Under the pieces are notes generated by a model that saw only the letters and a program-made list of their open reading frames with translations, ran no database searches and had not been told where the DNA came from. From an uncultured bacterium (GTDB taxonomy: Bacteria > Cyanobacteriota > Vampirovibrionia > Gastranaerophilales > Gastranaerophilaceae), in NCBI GenBank assembly GCA_949296425.1, contig CASFPN010000042.1:16567-80566 (forward strand): DNA of 64,000 bases, read 5' to 3'. Of the stretch, positions 8,612-18,106 are shown in pieces. Numbering within the stretch: position 1 is the first letter of the stretch; each line of letters begins with the position of its first letter. Position numbers and translations under genes: made by a program.

Positions 8612-9079
8612 TTATGCTCCTTTTATAAGCAGCCCGTTTCCGTTATTTGCCATTTGAACAGAAGTGTAATGATTGATTTTATCATCAAGTGAAACATTTT
8701 CATCCTTAACTTCTTTATCTACTTCTTCCATTATATTGGATTTCAGTTCTCTGTCGCGGCTGAAAACATCCATTTCTTTTTCTCTTGTAAATGCTCTTAC
8801 TTTTGTATTATAAAGTTTTGCAGGTAAAGTCAGGGCAAGTGTAATTAAACCTACTGCAGCACCTATGCCAGAAAGTTTGAGTGCACGATTTTTTGCTCCT
8901 TGTTTAATAAAACAGCTTCCGATTCCTGCTGCTGTTGCTCCCAGAAGTGAACTTGCACCTACAGAGCCTAAGACGGCCAAACCTGATTCAGTACTCCTGT
9001 TAATAGGATTTTCATATCCGTTTTTGTTAGATGTGAAATTTGGTTTTGATGAATAAGTATTAATTGCTGAAATTTTCAT
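8612..9079 (-). CDS. Hypothetical membrane protein, first of a paralogous pair
   Basis: The protein has 155 residues and no family I recognise. It begins MKISAINTYSSKPNFTS, has a small-residue-rich hydrophobic region (about 33-58) and a second hydrophobic segment (about 68-88), then an acidic helical tail with MDVF. GAGTGTAAATTAAAATT precedes the ATG at 9079 with a moderate GGAG. It is the promoter-proximal member of a two-gene operon with 8054-8611. Confidence 0.7.
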   Translation of the reverse strand: MKISAINTYSSKPNFTSNKNGYENPINRSTESGLAVLGSVGASSLLGATAAGIGSCFIKQGAKNRALKLSGIGAAVGLITLALTLPAKLYNTKVRAFTREKEMDVFSRDRELKSNIMEEVDKEVKDENVSLDDKINHYTSVQMANNGNGLLIKGA

Positions 9080-9245
9080 AATTTTAATTTACACTCCTTA
9101 TATTTTTATATATATAATATCCAAATATAATATTTTTTGCTAATTTGTTACTAAATTTTTTTAATTTGTAACAAATATTTGAAGTTTTGAATGTTTGTGG
9201 TATTATCAACCTATAGATAAATTATAGTATTATAAGGGGAAAAAT

Positions 9246-9803
9246 ATGATTTCAGTAAACGATTTGAAAACAGGCTTGACACTTCAATTGGACAACGGTT
9301 TATGGTCTGTTGTTGAATTTTTACACGTAAAACCCGGTAAAGGTGCTGCGTTTGTAAGATCAAAACTTAAAAACGTAGAAACAGGACAGGTTGTTGAAAA
9401 GACATTCCGTGCCGGAGAAAAAGTAGCGAAAGCAATGCTTGACAGACGTGAAATGCAATATTTATATAAAGAAGGCAAAGAATATGTCATGATGGATAAT
9501 GAAACCTATGAACAACTTCAATTAACTGAAGAACAAATAGGTGACGGCATTAAATATCTTAAAGAAAACATGATTGTTCAGGTTTTAATGCATGACGGAA
9601 GAATTATCGGTGTTGACCTTCCTGCGCATGTAATTCTGGAAGTTACTGATACTCCGCCTTCCGAAAAAGGTAATACGGCACAAGGAGGCACTAAACCTGC
9701 AACTCTTGAAACAGGAGCCGTTGTAAACGTTCCGTTCTTTATTTCAAACGGTGATAAAATAAGAGTTGATACAAGGACTAACGAATATCTGGATCGTGCA
9801 TAA
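9246..9803 (+). CDS. efp: Elongation factor P
   Basis: EF-P (185 residues) binds between the P and E sites of the ribosome and relieves stalling at polyproline stretches. The N-terminal loop [10 protein letters not shown] carries the tip residue K32, the position that is modified in many bacteria. The rest follows the three-domain EF-P pattern ending with the C-terminal signature region ([14 protein letters not shown]). AAGGGG precedes the ATG. No EpmA- or EarP-type modification gene is nearby, so modification cannot be assessed. The next genes are accB and accC, a neighbourhood that recurs in many bacteria. Confidence 0.97.
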   Translation: MISVNDLKTGLTLQLDNGLWSVVEFLHVKPGKGAAFVRSKLKNVETGQVVEKTFRAGEKVAKAMLDRREMQYLYKEGKEYVMMDNETYEQLQLTEEQIGDGIKYLKENMIVQVLMHDGRIIGVDLPAHVILEVTDTPPSEKGNTAQGGTKPATLETGAVVNVPFFISNGDKIRVDTRTNEYLDRA

Positions 9804-9821
9804 TTAAAAATCTTTTTGAGT

Positions 9822-9872
9822 GTGAGGGGTGCAACAATCTTAATGCTCCTTTTATTCAAACCCCTCACTTTT
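9822..9872 (+). terminator. Hairpin between efp and accB
   Basis: GTGAGGGGT (9822-9830) pairs with ACCCCTCAC (9860-9868), followed by TTTT. It may terminate or attenuate transcription between efp and accB. The long loop (29 bases) makes it less certain than the other terminators. Confidence 0.5.
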
Positions 9873-9900
9873 ACTCATTATTTAAAAGAAAGGCAAAAAT

Positions 9901-10344
9901 ATGAAATTTGATATTGAATATGTGGAAAAATTAGCCAAGGTTTTAGCTGATAATTCTTTAACTGAAATTTCTTTGGAAGACGGAGAACAGGCTATTACTT
10001 TGAGGAAAGAGGTTATGGGAGTTGCGGCTACTCCTGTTGTTGCAGCCGCACCAGCGCCACAGCCGGCTCAAACAGTTTCTGTTCCGGCAGAACAAAAAGA
10101 AGTAAAAAAAGGCAAACCGTTGACATCTCCAATGGTTGGAACTTTCTATTCTGCGCCTTCTCCTGATGCGGAACCGTTTGTAAAGGTTGGTCAGTCAGTT
10201 AAAGAAGGTGATGTTGTTTGTATAGTTGAAGCTATGAAACTTATGAATGAGATTGAAGCTGAATTTGCCGGTAAGATTACTGAAATTTGTGTTCAGGACG
10301 GACAGCCTGTAGAATTCGGACAGGTTTTGATGTATATAGAATAG
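9901..10344 (+). CDS. accB: Biotin carboxyl carrier protein of acetyl-CoA carboxylase
   Basis: BCCP (147 residues) carries the biotin that shuttles CO2 from biotin carboxylase to the carboxyltransferase in the first step of fatty acid synthesis. The C-terminal biotinyl domain has the canonical EAMKLMNE, with the biotin acceptor at K113. An alanine/proline-rich linker (about 42-65) precedes it, as usual. It is followed by accC with a hairpin-containing gap of 91 bases. AAAGGC precedes the start. Confidence 0.97.
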   Translation: MKFDIEYVEKLAKVLADNSLTEISLEDGEQAITLRKEVMGVAATPVVAAAPAPQPAQTVSVPAEQKEVKKGKPLTSPMVGTFYSAPSPDAEPFVKVGQSVKEGDVVCIVEAMKLMNEIEAEFAGKITEICVQDGQPVEFGQVLMYIE

Positions 10345-10350
10345 CATTAA

Positions 10351-10420
10351 GGTAGGAAGTTAAGAAGTTTAGGAAATATGCAATTTAAAGCTTACCCTTT
10401 TAACTTCTTAACTTCTTACC
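10351..10420. repeat. Long hairpin repeat between accB and accC
   Basis: A 19-base inverted repeat (10351-10369 and 10402-10420, GGTAGGAAGTTAAGAAGTT and its complement with one G-T pair) fills the accB-accC gap. Related sequence (GGTAGGAAGCTAAGAA) occurs at about 785-800, so this is probably a dispersed intergenic repeat that could also shape the operon mRNA. Confidence 0.7.
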
Positions 10421-10435
10421 CTCAAAAGAGGGAAT

Positions 10436-11788
10436 ATGTTTAGAAAAGTATTAATAGCAAACCGCGGTGAAATTGCGGTAAGAATTATAAGAGCATGCAG
10501 AGAAATCGGTATTCCGACAGTTGCAATTTATTCGCAGGCAGATGCAAATTCGCTTCATGTCAGACTGGCAACAGAAGCATATTGTATAGGACCTGCATCA
10601 AGTGCAAAGAGTTATCTTAGCATTCCGGCAATTATTTCAGCTGCAATTGTATCAGGTGCTGACGCTATTCACCCGGGTTATGGCTTTATGTCTGAAAGAG
10701 CTGATTTTGCTGAAATTTGCGCAAAACACGGAATTAAATTTATCGGACCTACCGCTGAAGCTATGCGAAAAATGGGAGATAAAGCGACTGCCCGTAAAAC
10801 AATGATTGAAAATAATGTCCCTGTAACTCCCGGAACAGGAATTTTGAAAACTCCGGCAGAGGTTAAAGAATTTGCTCACAAAGTCGGTTATCCGATTATC
10901 TTGAAAGCAACAGCAGGCGGCGGCGGAAAAGGTATGAGAATTTGCCGCTCAGATGATGATGTTGAAACTAATATGAACTTGTGTCAGTCAGAAGCACAAA
11001 GCTTTTTCGGTAATCCTGATGTTTATGCAGAAAAATATCTTGAAAATCCCCGCCATATTGAGGTTCAAATTCTTGCAGATCAGTACGGAAATGTTGTTCA
11101 CTTAGGCGAAAGGGACTGCTCTATTCAAAGACGCCATCAAAAGCTTCTTGAAGAAGCGCCATCACCTGCTATTGATGAAGCTACTCGTAAGGAAATGGGT
11201 GCTGCTGCTGTTCGTGCTGCTAAAGCAATAAATTATGAAAGCGCCGGAACTTGTGAATTCTTGCTTGACCATGACGGAAAATGGTATTTTATGGAAATGA
11301 ATACAAGAATTCAGGTTGAACATTGTGTAACCGAAATGATTTCCAATGTTGATTTAGTCAGAGAGCAGATTATGATTGCCTCGGGCGAAAAACTTGATTT
11401 TACTCAGGATGAGATAGTACTTAGAGGTCATGCTATAGAATGCCGTATAAATGCTGAAAATCCTGAAAAAGATTTTATGCCAAATCCCGGAACAATTACA
11501 GGTTATGTAACACCTGGCGGATTTGGTGTCAGAGTTGATTCACATGCTTATCAGGATTATAAAATTCCGCCTTATTATGATTCTATGATAGGGAAATTAA
11601 TCTGCTGGGGCAGAACTCGTAATGAAGCTCGCCGCAGAATGTACAGAGCTTTGAAAGAATATGTAATAACAGGTATTGAAACAACTCTTCCTTTCCATCA
11701 GGAGATAATTGAGGATCCTGTATTTATGAGTGGTAATTTTAATACCGGGTTCATTGAAGATTTTTATAAAAGAACAGGTAAAAAATAG
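10436..11788 (+). CDS. accC: Biotin carboxylase of acetyl-CoA carboxylase
   Basis: This 450-residue ATP-grasp enzyme carboxylates the biotin on BCCP using bicarbonate and ATP. The N-terminal pre-ATP-grasp domain begins [16 protein letters not shown]; the glycine-rich ATP loop is [12 protein letters not shown] (about 158-169); the catalytic region includes [10 protein letters not shown] (about 287-296). Length and motif spacing are standard. GAGGG stands just before the ATG. The carboxyltransferase genes accA and accD are not in the window. Confidence 0.97.
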   Translation: MFRKVLIANRGEIAVRIIRACREIGIPTVAIYSQADANSLHVRLATEAYCIGPASSAKSYLSIPAIISAAIVSGADAIHPGYGFMSERADFAEICAKHGIKFIGPTAEAMRKMGDKATARKTMIENNVPVTPGTGILKTPAEVKEFAHKVGYPIILKATAGGGGKGMRICRSDDDVETNMNLCQSEAQSFFGNPDVYAEKYLENPRHIEVQILADQYGNVVHLGERDCSIQRRHQKLLEEAPSPAIDEATRKEMGAAAVRAAKAINYESAGTCEFLLDHDGKWYFMEMNTRIQVEHCVTEMISNVDLVREQIMIASGEKLDFTQDEIVLRGHAIECRINAENPEKDFMPNPGTITGYVTPGGFGVRVDSHAYQDYKIPPYYDSMIGKLICWGRTRNEARRRMYRALKEYVITGIETTLPFHQEIIEDPVFMSGNFNTGFIEDFYKRTGKK

Positions 11789-11792
11789 TTAA

Positions 11793-11824
11793 AAAGCCGG
11801 AGGTTGCATATCTTCGGCTTTATT
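11793..11824 (+). terminator. Terminator after accC
   Basis: AAAGCCG (11793-11799) pairs with CGGCTTT (11815-11821) around a short loop and is followed by T-rich sequence. It closes the efp-accB-accC run. Confidence 0.65.
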
Positions 11825-11826
11825 AT

Positions 11827-12027
11827 TTAAAAATCAGAAAAATCTTTTACAGGTATATCTAATTTTTCTGCAATATCTATTAAAAGCCCTAAACTCACAA
11901 ACCTTTTTGCTGTTTCAATTTTTGCAAGGTGTTCTCTTGAAATATCTAATGCTTCAGCAAGCTGATTTTGTAGAGTCCTTTTGCTTTGCGGATTTTTATA
12001 AAAAGTATGTAGTCTTAAAGAGAACAA
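11827..12027 (-). pseudogene. Remnant of an XRE-type HTH regulator
   Basis: The frame encodes a convincing Cro/CI-type helix-turn-helix core, NQLAEALDISREHLAKIE then a helical end, but only 66 residues. It has no ATG and no ribosome binding site; the only possible start is a TTG at 12027. The usual opening of this fold, KIRKAKGL, is present just upstream in a different frame, so a single-base deletion appears to have split the gene; even that frame has a stop shortly upstream and no start. I infer a decayed regulator, possibly of the divergent MATE exporter. A short functional protein cannot be excluded. Confidence 0.5.
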
Positions 12028-12082
12028 TAAGGAGGCTAATGAAAATTTTTGTAAATTTTTGTTTGTTGTACAATTTATATGT

Positions 12083-13396
12083 ATGAATAATCAGTTTAAG
12101 TATTACGCAAAGGAACTTTTAAACATTGCCCTGCCCATAATTATGGGAAACCTCGGGTTTATCCTGATAGGTGCGGGAGATGTACTTGTTGCCGGGCATC
12201 ATTCAACGGATACATTAGCTGCAATAAGTATTGCAACAGCTATTACAAATTGTATTCAAACTTTTGGTGTCGGATTAATTTCTAGTGTATCGCCTCTTTT
12301 ATCAAATTTTAGAGGTGAAAAGAAAAGTGCAAAAAAATATTTTTATCCGACAATAAGATTTGCCATGCTGCTGGCTTTTATTATAATGCTTGCTGTACTT
12401 GCATTTATACCGTTGATTGATTATGTACACTTTGAACCGAAACTTGTTCCTATGATTAAGGAATATATGTTCATAACTGCTTTTGCAACCTTTGGAGCGT
12501 ATTTACATTCTGCTTTAAAAGAATTTTTACAGGCATTTGAAATTGTTGTTGTCCCGAATTTAATTACTGCTATAGCTGTATTTTTAAATATTGCTCTTTG
12601 TTTTGCTATGGTATTCGGGTTTGGACCTATACCTTCAATGGGAGTAGTGGGTTTAGCTGTTGCAAGTTTTATCATAAGATATTTTATGGGATTTGCACTT
12701 TTAATATATTGTTTTACTTTGATGAACTTTAAAGATCATAAAGATTTTGAGTATTATAAGAGTTTGATAAAAATCGGAATACCGATATCATGCGCTGTAA
12801 TGGTTGAATTTATAGCGTTTAATAGTATTGCAATACTTATGGGCAGAGTGGCAGGTGTTTATGCAGCGGCACAGAATTTGGTTTGTACCTTAACAACAAT
12901 ATCTTTCATGGTTCCGTTTGCTGTTTCTAATGCTATTGCCGTTAAGGTCGGGTTTGCCAACGGTGCAGGGAATATTAAAGATTTGAAACGTTATTCATTT
13001 GTCGGAATTGTTATGTGTGTAGGATTTATGATGTTGAGTGCACTGGTATTTTCAACGTTCCCTCATTTTCTTGTCGGTTTGTTTACACAGGATGACAATC
13101 TTGTCAAAATCTCAGTGCCTATTTTATATATTCTGGCGGTATTTCAAATCTTTGACGGGTTACAGGTGTCGCTTGCCGGAATTTTCAAAGGCATGAAGCG
13201 CACCGGAATTGTTTTGCTTTCCAATTTTATTGCATACTGGCTGATTTCTATTCCTGTCGGGTATACTCTCGCATTTCATTATCACCTGAATTTAAAAGGT
13301 TTCTGGATGGGTTTAGCTTCTGCTGCAGTCATTTTATGCGCAATAATGTCTGCTATGCTCATTAAAAGTATTAAAAAATTGGAAACTGTTAAATAG
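12083..13396 (+). CDS. MATE-family multidrug/sodium antiporter
   Basis: This 437-residue integral membrane protein has about twelve hydrophobic segments in two repeats and the MATE features near its start: LLNIALPIIMGNLGF and the VLVAGHHST loop. Such proteins export drugs or metabolites in exchange for sodium or protons; the substrate is unknown. I chose ATG 12083 (MNNQFKYYAKE). It lacks a ribosome binding site, and TACAAT ends 8 bases before it, so translation may be leaderless. The next gene, ndk, follows after 38 bases. Confidence 0.9.
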   Translation: MNNQFKYYAKELLNIALPIIMGNLGFILIGAGDVLVAGHHSTDTLAAISIATAITNCIQTFGVGLISSVSPLLSNFRGEKKSAKKYFYPTIRFAMLLAFIIMLAVLAFIPLIDYVHFEPKLVPMIKEYMFITAFATFGAYLHSALKEFLQAFEIVVVPNLITAIAVFLNIALCFAMVFGFGPIPSMGVVGLAVASFIIRYFMGFALLIYCFTLMNFKDHKDFEYYKSLIKIGIPISCAVMVEFIAFNSIAILMGRVAGVYAAAQNLVCTLTTISFMVPFAVSNAIAVKVGFANGAGNIKDLKRYSFVGIVMCVGFMMLSALVFSTFPHFLVGLFTQDDNLVKISVPILYILAVFQIFDGLQVSLAGIFKGMKRTGIVLLSNFIAYWLISIPVGYTLAFHYHLNLKGFWMGLASAAVILCAIMSAMLIKSIKKLETVK

Positions 13397-13434
13397 CTTA
13401 TTTTTATGCTAGAATAAACTTGAATGGAGGAATT

Positions 13435-13911
13435 ATGCATACAGAAGAAAGAACATTTGTGGCTATAAAGCCTGACGGAGTAAAAAGAGGTTGTGTCGGT
13501 GAAATTATCAGTCGTTTTGAGAAAAAAGGCTATAAACTAATCGGCATGAAGATGCTTCAGGTTACAGAAGATATTGCCGCAAAGCACTATGCCGAACATA
13601 TCGGGAAACCGTTTTACCCCAATCTTGTAAAATATATTACAAGTGGTCCGATTATTGCTATGGTATTTCAAGGTTACAAAGCTGTCCAGGGTATACGCCA
13701 CCTATTAGGTGCAACTGACCCATGTGAAGCCGATGTTGGTTCTATAAGAGCTGATTATGCACAATTAAAAGAATACAACACAATTCACGGTTCTGACAGT
13801 ATAGAAAGTGCTGAAAGAGAGATAGCAATTTATTTCAAACCCGAAGAACTCTGTACAGATTACAAAAACATGATGGAATTAGTTACGGAAGATATTGATG
13901 AGCGCGAGTAA
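13435..13911 (+). CDS. ndk: Nucleoside diphosphate kinase
   Basis: Ndk (158 residues) balances nucleoside triphosphate pools by passing phosphate from ATP to other diphosphates through a phosphohistidine. The active-site histidine is H118 in NTIHGSDS, and the N-terminal RTFVAIKPDGVKRG is the typical nucleotide-binding opening. The ATG at 13435 has GGAGG five bases upstream; the in-frame TTG at 13420 is not needed. The protein is slightly longer than most bacterial Ndk (about 140-150), with a short C-terminal extension (KPEELCTDYKNMMELV). Confidence 0.96.
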   Translation: MHTEERTFVAIKPDGVKRGCVGEIISRFEKKGYKLIGMKMLQVTEDIAAKHYAEHIGKPFYPNLVKYITSGPIIAMVFQGYKAVQGIRHLLGATDPCEADVGSIRADYAQLKEYNTIHGSDSIESAEREIAIYFKPEELCTDYKNMMELVTEDIDERE

Positions 13912-13999
13912 GCTGAGAGCGAGGTTTGTTATCATTATGGCAAAGAGCTGTATAAGGTAACAACCGCAGTCCCGTTAAACGCGAACGAGTAAGATAAAA

Positions 14000-15115
14000 A
14001 TGGAAAACGAATATTTTAATTATGAATTAGTTCATGAATGTAAACAGACAGGCGCAAGAGCCGGGATTTTAACAACTCCGCATGGAATGATTAAAACTCC
14101 GATTTTTATGCCTGTCGGAACTAATTCTGCAGTTAAAACTCTTACATCTGACCAAATTGCAGATACAGGCGCACAGATTATGCTTTCAAATTCATATCAT
14201 CTGTATTTGCGTGCCGGTACAAAGCTTATAAAGCAGTTTGGCGGAATTCATAGCTGGATGAACTGGCATAAACCTGTGCTGACTGATTCCGGCGGTTTTC
14301 AGGTGTTTTCTTTAGGTCATTTAAATAAAATAACTGAAGATGGTGTAGAATTCCGAGACCCCAAAGACGGCAAAAAACATTTTATAAATCCTGAGGTTTC
14401 AATGGAGATTCAACAAGATATCGGAGCCGATATAATTATGGCTTTTGATCAGTGTGCCCCGTTTCCGTGTGATTATGATACGGCCAAAAAAGCAATGGAG
14501 CGTACTCACCGTTGGCTTGAAAGATGTTTTAAAGCAAAAACTAACCCGCGTCAAGCGCTTTTCCCGATTGTTCAGGGAGCTTTTTATGACGATTTGAGGC
14601 GTGAAAGCGCAAATGTAATCTCATCTTATGATGCTGTCGGATATGCAATAGGCGGACTTAGTGTAGGTGAAACAAAAGATATTATGAATCATTTTGTTGA
14701 ATTTACGGCCCCTCTGCTTCCGAAATATAAACCCCGTTACTTAATGGGGGTTGGTACTCCTGAAGATTTACTTGACGGAATAAAGCGCGGAATTGATATG
14801 TTTGATTGTGTGCTGCCGACTCGTAATGCTCGTCATGGATCATTTTTTACTTGGAACGGCAAATCAAATATTAAAACAAAACAGTATTACGATGATGAAA
14901 GACCGCTTGTTGAAGGTTGCAGCTGTTACGCATGCAAAAATCATTCAAGAGCATATATAAGACATTTGTGGAGATGCGGTGAAGCTACCGCTGCGACTCT
15001 TTTATCCATACATAATATTCAATTTCTTGTTGAGTTTTCTCAAAAATGCCGTGAGGCAATTTTGAACGACAGTTTCGGTGACTTTTACAACGAACATTAC
15101 GCAGCTTTTTTATAG
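14000..15115 (+). CDS. tgt: Queuine tRNA-guanine ribosyltransferase
   Basis: Tgt (371 residues) swaps guanine 34 of GUN-anticodon tRNAs for the queuosine precursor preQ1. Visible features: LTDSGGFQ with catalytic D96, the nucleophile region DMFDCVLPTRNARHG, and the zinc site CSCYACKNHSRAYIRHL. It is full length. No other queuosine genes are nearby. Confidence 0.97.
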   Translation: MENEYFNYELVHECKQTGARAGILTTPHGMIKTPIFMPVGTNSAVKTLTSDQIADTGAQIMLSNSYHLYLRAGTKLIKQFGGIHSWMNWHKPVLTDSGGFQVFSLGHLNKITEDGVEFRDPKDGKKHFINPEVSMEIQQDIGADIIMAFDQCAPFPCDYDTAKKAMERTHRWLERCFKAKTNPRQALFPIVQGAFYDDLRRESANVISSYDAVGYAIGGLSVGETKDIMNHFVEFTAPLLPKYKPRYLMGVGTPEDLLDGIKRGIDMFDCVLPTRNARHGSFFTWNGKSNIKTKQYYDDERPLVEGCSCYACKNHSRAYIRHLWRCGEATAATLLSIHNIQFLVEFSQKCREAILNDSFGDFYNEHYAAFL

Positions 15116-15138
15116 AATAATTTAAATTCATCAGAAAT

Positions 15139-15215
15139 TGTCCGTCTGAAATTGTTTCAGAAGCTTTTTCTGTAGAATTTTATTATATTAGACCCTGAAA
15201 TAAATTCAGACGGAT
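15139..15215. repeat. Inverted repeat with CTGAA-TTCAG motif
   Basis: TCCGTCTGAA (15139-15148) and TTCAGACGGA (15206-15215) form a 10-base stem. The inner GACCCTGAAATAAATTCAG belongs to a dispersed palindromic repeat seen also at 26563 and 38175. It sits after tgt and may act in mRNA ending. Confidence 0.5.
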
Positions 15216-15307
15216 AGGATTAAGTTAAACATATATAAAATTTTGATATCTTATTTGACTTTGATTAAAAAATCATTATTAACAAATTAGATAATGAGGA
15301 TTTAGTT

Positions 15308-15496
15308 ATGGACAAAATTGATGATAATTTATCTGAAACTCAAACTGTTATTAATAAACCTGTAGAACCGGTCACAGTACATAATACTGATTATGAAACA
15401 TTTGATATTAAAGATCCGATTGTTTGGTTATATCTGGATGACAATGAAACTCAAGGTTTGATGAATGCCGATTTTCTTGAATTTTTTACAATTTAA
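15308..15496 (+). CDS. Small acidic hypothetical protein
   Basis: This 62-residue frame starts at ATG 15308 behind GAGGATTTAGTT and encodes an acidic protein (many Asp and Glu) with no membrane segment or known motif. Its stop overlaps the last four bases of the convergent mutS. I do not recognise it; the good ribosome binding site and the isolated position support expression, but it could be spurious. Confidence 0.5.
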   Translation: MDKIDDNLSETQTVINKPVEPVTVHNTDYETFDIKDPIVWLYLDDNETQGLMNADFLEFFTI

Positions 15497-18069
15497 TTAA
15501 ACAGATTTAATTGCGGAACTTCAACATTTGGCATATCATCAGAGCGTTTTCTTGTCGCAAGATTATTTGAATAATCCTTCTGCATTCTTGTCATTAAATC
15601 CTGTGACCGTTTAATAACGGCATTTGGCAAACCTGCCATTTTTGCAACTTGAATACCGTAACTTTTGCTTGCTCCGCCTTGAACAATTTTTCTTAAGAAT
15701 TCAATTTCACCGTTTTCTTCACTGATTGTGATTCTGTAATTCTTTATTTGCGGATAAGTTTTTGTCATTACGTTTAATTCGTGATAATGAGTTGCGAATA
15801 TGCATCGTGCTTTGATTTTTGTCGCAATATATTCCGCAACAGCCCATGCTATTGCAACACCATCATAAGTGCTTGTACCTCTGCCTATTTCATCAAGCAA
15901 AATAAAGCTTCTGTCAGTTGCAGAATTTAAAATACACGCGGTTTCAACCATTTCTACCATAAATGTAGACTGACCGAGTGTAAGATCATCAGATGCTCCG
16001 ACACGTGTAAAGATTTTATCTATTACTCCTATTTTGGCAAAATCAGCCGGAACCCATGATCCTATCTGCGCTAAAATTGCAATCAGCGCATTTTGGCGCA
16101 TATAAGTAGATTTACCTGCCATATTAGGACCTGTTAAAATCATAAATTGTGTTGTATCCGATGAATTACATCTTAATTCCAAATCATTCGCTACATATTC
16201 CCCGAGCGGAAGAATTTTTTCGAGAACAGGATGCCGTCCGTTTTTAACAATAAAATCATCTGAGTCATCTATAATAGGCTTGCAGTAATTGTTTTCTACA
16301 GCAGCCACAGAAAGCCCGGTGAAAACATCGCATAAGGCTATACAATCAGCAATTTCACGGATTTTTGATACAAATTCTTTTGAATATTCTCTGAAATCAC
16401 AGAATAATTTATATTCCAATTCTGTTGATTTAAATTTAGCTGAAAGAACATCATCTTCATGTTTTTTTAGTTCTTCCGTTATAAATCTTTCACCGTTTGT
16501 CAGTGTTTGTTTCCTAATATATCCTTCCGGAATCTGGTCAAGATAAGAGTTTGAAATTTCTATAAAATAGCCAAATACCTTGTTGAATCCAACTTTAAGA
16601 AATTTTATTCCTGTTCTTTCCTTTTCATGTTCTTCAAATTCTTTAAGCCATTTTTCTCCGCCTGTTAAAAGCTCTCTGAAGTAATCAAGCTCTCCTGACA
16701 CCCCTTCTTTTAAAATCCCGCCGTCTTTAATCAATGCGGAAGCGTCTTCAGCTATGGTTCTGTCAATAAGTGCAGTGTATTCGACAATTTCATCTTTGTA
16801 TTTTTCCACCTGTTCCAAAGGGTTGTATTTTAAGTTTGATGCTGTTTCCAAAAGGTCAGGTAAAATGGAAAGAGAAGCTTTAAGACTTAGAAAATCCTTT
16901 GGATTAGCCGAATTATTGGTCATTCTCGTGGCTAATCTTTGAATGTCATATACTTTCTCCAGCAGATTGCTTAATTTAATTCTTTCATCACTTTTTTCAA
17001 CCAGCTCGGAAATACAATTCTGGCGTTTAATTATGTCCATGGAATTTTTTAAAGGCTGGCATATCCAATTTTTTAAAAGCCTTGCGCCCATATTAGTTTT
17101 GGTTTTATCTACAGACCATAATAATGAACCGAAATTGTTTTTGTCACGCAGAGTTTCGGTAAGTTCAAGATTTTTTCTGGTGCTTCCGTCAAGAATCATA
17201 AATTCTGAGAGTTCATACGGTTCAATTCTCTCAAATTTTGGGACATTTTCCATCATGTTTTCCCAAACGTAAGCAAGCAATGCTCCTGCTGCCCGAAATC
17301 CGAGTTTATATCTGCTGTATCCGAAGGCTTCAAGACTTTCAGTTTTAAAAACCGCTTTCAGATTGTTGGCAGAAAAGTTTTCATCAAATACTGAGGTCGG
17401 AATTTTTGAACAGTTATAAACTTTGGTTATTTTTTCGGGAAGATTTATTTTTTCATCCGGAACTATTTGAAAAGGCATTATCTTTTCCCTGATAGAAGGT
17501 CCTATAACTTCTGTCGGAGCTATTCTCGCAAGCTCATCCATAATTAAATTCAAAGGAGCCTGTGTAACTTTAAATTCTCCGGTAGATATATCAGCGTATG
17601 AAAAACCATACAAATCGCTTTTTTCATCTTTAAAAAGTGCACAGATGTAATTGTTAGAATTTTGTTTTAAGAAGTTACTTTCCGTAATAGTTCCGGAAGT
17701 TATAATTCTTGTTACTCCGCGTTTTACAATGCCTTTGGCAAATTTGGGATCTTCAAGCTGATCGCATATAATAACTTTATAATTTTTTTGAACAAGTTTT
17801 TCAAGGTAATTATTGACTGCTTTTGCAGGAATTCCGGCAAGCGGAATTCTTCCGAATTTACCCTGTTCTCTGCCGGTTAAGGTAAGTTCCAGCTCTTTTG
17901 ACATTGTAACAGCATCTTCAAAAAAAGTTTCATAAAAATCTCCCAGCCTGTAAAGAAGAATTTTGTCAGGGTGCTGGTGTTTAATTTTTAAATACTCCTG
18001 CATTGCAGGTGTTAGATCTTCTATTTTTATGTCAGCAGTATTGATATAATTGATTTCCGATTTTTTCAT
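15493..18069 (-). CDS. mutS: DNA mismatch repair protein MutS
   Basis: MutS (858 residues) recognises mismatches and small insertion-deletion loops. The mismatch-binding phenylalanine motif is GDFYETF near the N-terminus, and the C-terminal ATPase has GPNMAGKSTYMRQ (Walker A) and FILLDEIGRGTSTYDG (Walker B and signature). I chose ATG 18069 (MKKSEINY). It has no ribosome binding site, but TTGAAA-17-TATTAT ends 7 bases before it, so the mRNA is probably leaderless. MutS activity would set the slippage rate of tracts such as the poly-G runs in this window, though tracts this long often escape control. Confidence 0.96.
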   Translation of the reverse strand: MKKSEINYINTADIKIEDLTPAMQEYLKIKHQHPDKILLYRLGDFYETFFEDAVTMSKELELTLTGREQGKFGRIPLAGIPAKAVNNYLEKLVQKNYKVIICDQLEDPKFAKGIVKRGVTRIITSGTITESNFLKQNSNNYICALFKDEKSDLYGFSYADISTGEFKVTQAPLNLIMDELARIAPTEVIGPSIREKIMPFQIVPDEKINLPEKITKVYNCSKIPTSVFDENFSANNLKAVFKTESLEAFGYSRYKLGFRAAGALLAYVWENMMENVPKFERIEPYELSEFMILDGSTRKNLELTETLRDKNNFGSLLWSVDKTKTNMGARLLKNWICQPLKNSMDIIKRQNCISELVEKSDERIKLSNLLEKVYDIQRLATRMTNNSANPKDFLSLKASLSILPDLLETASNLKYNPLEQVEKYKDEIVEYTALIDRTIAEDASALIKDGGILKEGVSGELDYFRELLTGGEKWLKEFEEHEKERTGIKFLKVGFNKVFGYFIEISNSYLDQIPEGYIRKQTLTNGERFITEELKKHEDDVLSAKFKSTELEYKLFCDFREYSKEFVSKIREIADCIALCDVFTGLSVAAVENNYCKPIIDDSDDFIVKNGRHPVLEKILPLGEYVANDLELRCNSSDTTQFMILTGPNMAGKSTYMRQNALIAILAQIGSWVPADFAKIGVIDKIFTRVGASDDLTLGQSTFMVEMVETACILNSATDRSFILLDEIGRGTSTYDGVAIAWAVAEYIATKIKARCIFATHYHELNVMTKTYPQIKNYRITISEENGEIEFLRKIVQGGASKSYGIQVAKMAGLPNAVIKRSQDLMTRMQKDYSNNLATRKRSDDMPNVEVPQLNLFN

Positions 18070-18076
18070 AGTTATA

Positions 18077-18105
18077 ATAATAATATAACATGACAAGGAT
18101 TTCAA
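18077..18105 (-). promoter_or_regulatory. Promoter directly before mutS, likely leaderless
   Basis: On the minus strand TTGAAA (18105-18100), a 17-base spacer and TATTAT (18082-18077) lie 7 bases before the mutS ATG. The -35 region overlaps the ribosome binding site of the divergent gene at 18107. Confidence 0.55.
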
Positions 18106-18106
18106 T

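Noticed and set aside
13912..13999. Small RNA or gene between ndk and tgt
   Set aside because: The 88 bases contain GAGCGAG and GAACGAG-like fragments but no stable stem, start or terminator that I could support.
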